DNA of 32,588 bases from Gammaproteobacteria bacterium (lineage in GTDB: Bacteria > Pseudomonadota > Gammaproteobacteria > Pseudomonadales > Oleiphilaceae). The stretch's first letter is position 1. Each line of letters opens with the position of its first letter. This document shows positions 31,825 to 32,588 of the stretch, one piece after another. A program made the position numbers and the translations under genes. The stretch covers positions 1 to 32,588 of the forward strand of contig JAUIAZ010000006.1 of the NCBI GenBank assembly GCA_030427465.1, given 5' to 3'. The notes below the pieces were generated by a model that did no database searches, was not told where the DNA came from, and saw only the letters and a list, made by a program, of their open reading frames with translations.

Positions 31825-32588
31825 TTTTCGGGTAGGTATTTCCGGCGTATCTGTGATACCACGCCATCCTTCTGCAGCTTCTTCAGCTCCTCATTGAACT
31901 GCCTGACCCGATCCGGACTTTCGGCCACCTTGCGGCTGAAGCAGGCGAAATAGGGGGCCTGACTCAATTCCCGGTAGTTTACTGCAACGGAAGGCCCAAC
32001 TTTCCTCATCAGCGAGAAGCGCACCGGATCGGCAAAGGCGTAAAGTACGTCGATTCTGCCGGCGAGAAGCATTTCTGTGAGAAGCTCATCCCTGCCGGCA
32101 TACTCAAGCTTGCGGATACCCGCATCGAGAAGCTCGTTTTCCAGGCTATAGCCGCTAACGACCCCAACCCGCAGACCTTTAAGTTGCTCAAGGCTTTCAG
32201 GCACCGGTAGGCTGGTGGCCGCCATCTGGAAAAACCCCTTGCTGATACTGCCGGTCTGATCGGTGTAAATAAAGTCCCGCTCACGTTCCTCTTGCCAGGA
32301 ACAGCTGCATAGCGCATCCATCTTGCCGCTCTGGACGCTGACGTAGGCGCGTTTCCAGGGGAAAAAATGAAAAACGGCTTCGTAGCCCATTGCCTGACTG
32401 ATCTTCTGTATCACCTCCACATCAATACCCGGTCTGGCTACAGACTCAGGTTTTCTGATTTTTAGCGGAGGGAAATCATTACAGGCAAAATGCAGGGTTT
32501 TGCTGGTTTCAGTGACGCCGTTATTGGCAGAGGCTGAGGCCGGAATCAGCAGGCAAAGAAAAGCCATACCCATCACGGGTATGGCCTG
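31821..32588 (-). CDS. Periplasmic solute-binding protein, SBP_bac_3 type (5' end outside window)
   Basis: The frame is open to the right edge, so the true start may lie beyond it. GTG 32576 and ATG 32573 are possible starts, but both leave a signal peptide (MGMAFLCLLIPASASA) without its usual basic residues. The mature part has the family-3 extracellular binding fold: FACNDFPPLKI, GIDVEVIQKISQAMGYEAVFHFFPWKRAYVSVQSGKMDALCSC, and LKGLRVGVVSGYSLENELL in the second lobe. Such proteins bind amino acids or act as sensors; no transporter genes are in the window, so a stand-alone role is possible. Its stop TAA overlaps the AraC stop in the shared tetranucleotide TTAA (31821-31824). Confidence 0.88.
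   Translation of the reverse strand, partial: QAIPVMGMAFLCLLIPASASANNGVTETSKTLHFACNDFPPLKIRKPESVARPGIDVEVIQKISQAMGYEAVFHFFPWKRAYVSVQSGKMDALCSCSWQEERERDFIYTDQTGSISKGFFQMAATSLPVPESLEQLKGLRVGVVSGYSLENELLDAGIRKLEYAGRDELLTEMLLAGRIDVLYAFADPVRFSLMRKVGPSVAVNYRELSQAPYFACFSRKVAESPDRVRQFNEELKKLQKDGVVSQIRRKYLPEN

Noticed and set aside
1-32588. CRISPR arrays, tRNA/rRNA genes, intact insertion sequences or prophage
   Set aside because: No regularly spaced repeats, cloverleaf candidates, transposase frames or phage genes were seen on reading the window.

Overview
The window looks like chromosomal DNA of a marine-type Gammaproteobacterium, in the general neighbourhood of Marinobacter or Alcanivorax. This is an inference from the gene mix: DUF1329 protein, GbsR-type regulator beside a CioAB-type cytochrome bd, several GGDEF proteins, a HlyBD exporter, and moderately GC-rich codon use. 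I see no rRNA, tRNA, CRISPR array, complete insertion sequence or phage.

Layout. (1) 107-5674, minus strand: a HlyB/HlyD type I exporter followed by two unrecognised genes, one a membrane-anchored protein and one an acidic soluble protein that could be its cargo. (2) 6027-7412, minus: a Fic AMPylase-type protein with an intact active site, an N-terminal inhibitory motif and a C-terminal winged helix, with a perfect 10-bp inverted repeat just upstream of its start. (3) 7853-13206: two membrane GGDEF proteins, one on each strand, with a DUF1329 protein and an internally deleted sugar-nucleotide reductase pseudogene between them. (4) 13421-16452, plus: a GbsR/MarR regulator and cydAB (cyanide-insensitive type) behind an FNR/Anr-like box; a LuxR-type regulator converges on them. 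(5) 17918-19924: a large acidic surface lipoprotein closed by a clear terminator. (6) 20340-23813, plus: a periplasmic molybdenum hydroxylase (2Fe-2S subunit, Tat-exported large subunit) with a di-haem cytochrome c. (7) 23909-26672, minus: LtrA-like membrane protein, peroxiredoxin-like protein, LysR regulator. (8) 26766-29616, plus: CmcJ/NvfI-type oxygenase, aldehyde dehydrogenase, and a prolyl-hydroxylase-like protein that lacks its metal-binding HxD segment. (9) 29647-32588: YqhD-like alcohol dehydrogenase divergent from an AraC regulator, then a partial periplasmic solute-binding protein.

How the genes may work together. Regions 6 to 9 form a run of aldehyde/alcohol redox genes with three different local regulators, or at least a carbonyl-metabolism neighbourhood. 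Two of its transcription units, the molybdenum hydroxylase and the peroxiredoxin/LtrA pair, share the same dyad in their upstream regions (GGTTAC-N6-GTRACY), which suggests one regulator not encoded in the window. The best candidates for undescribed biology are that shared operator, the LysR/CmcJ-like/ALDH/defective-2OG-oxygenase operon, and the HlyBD locus with its two orphan genes.
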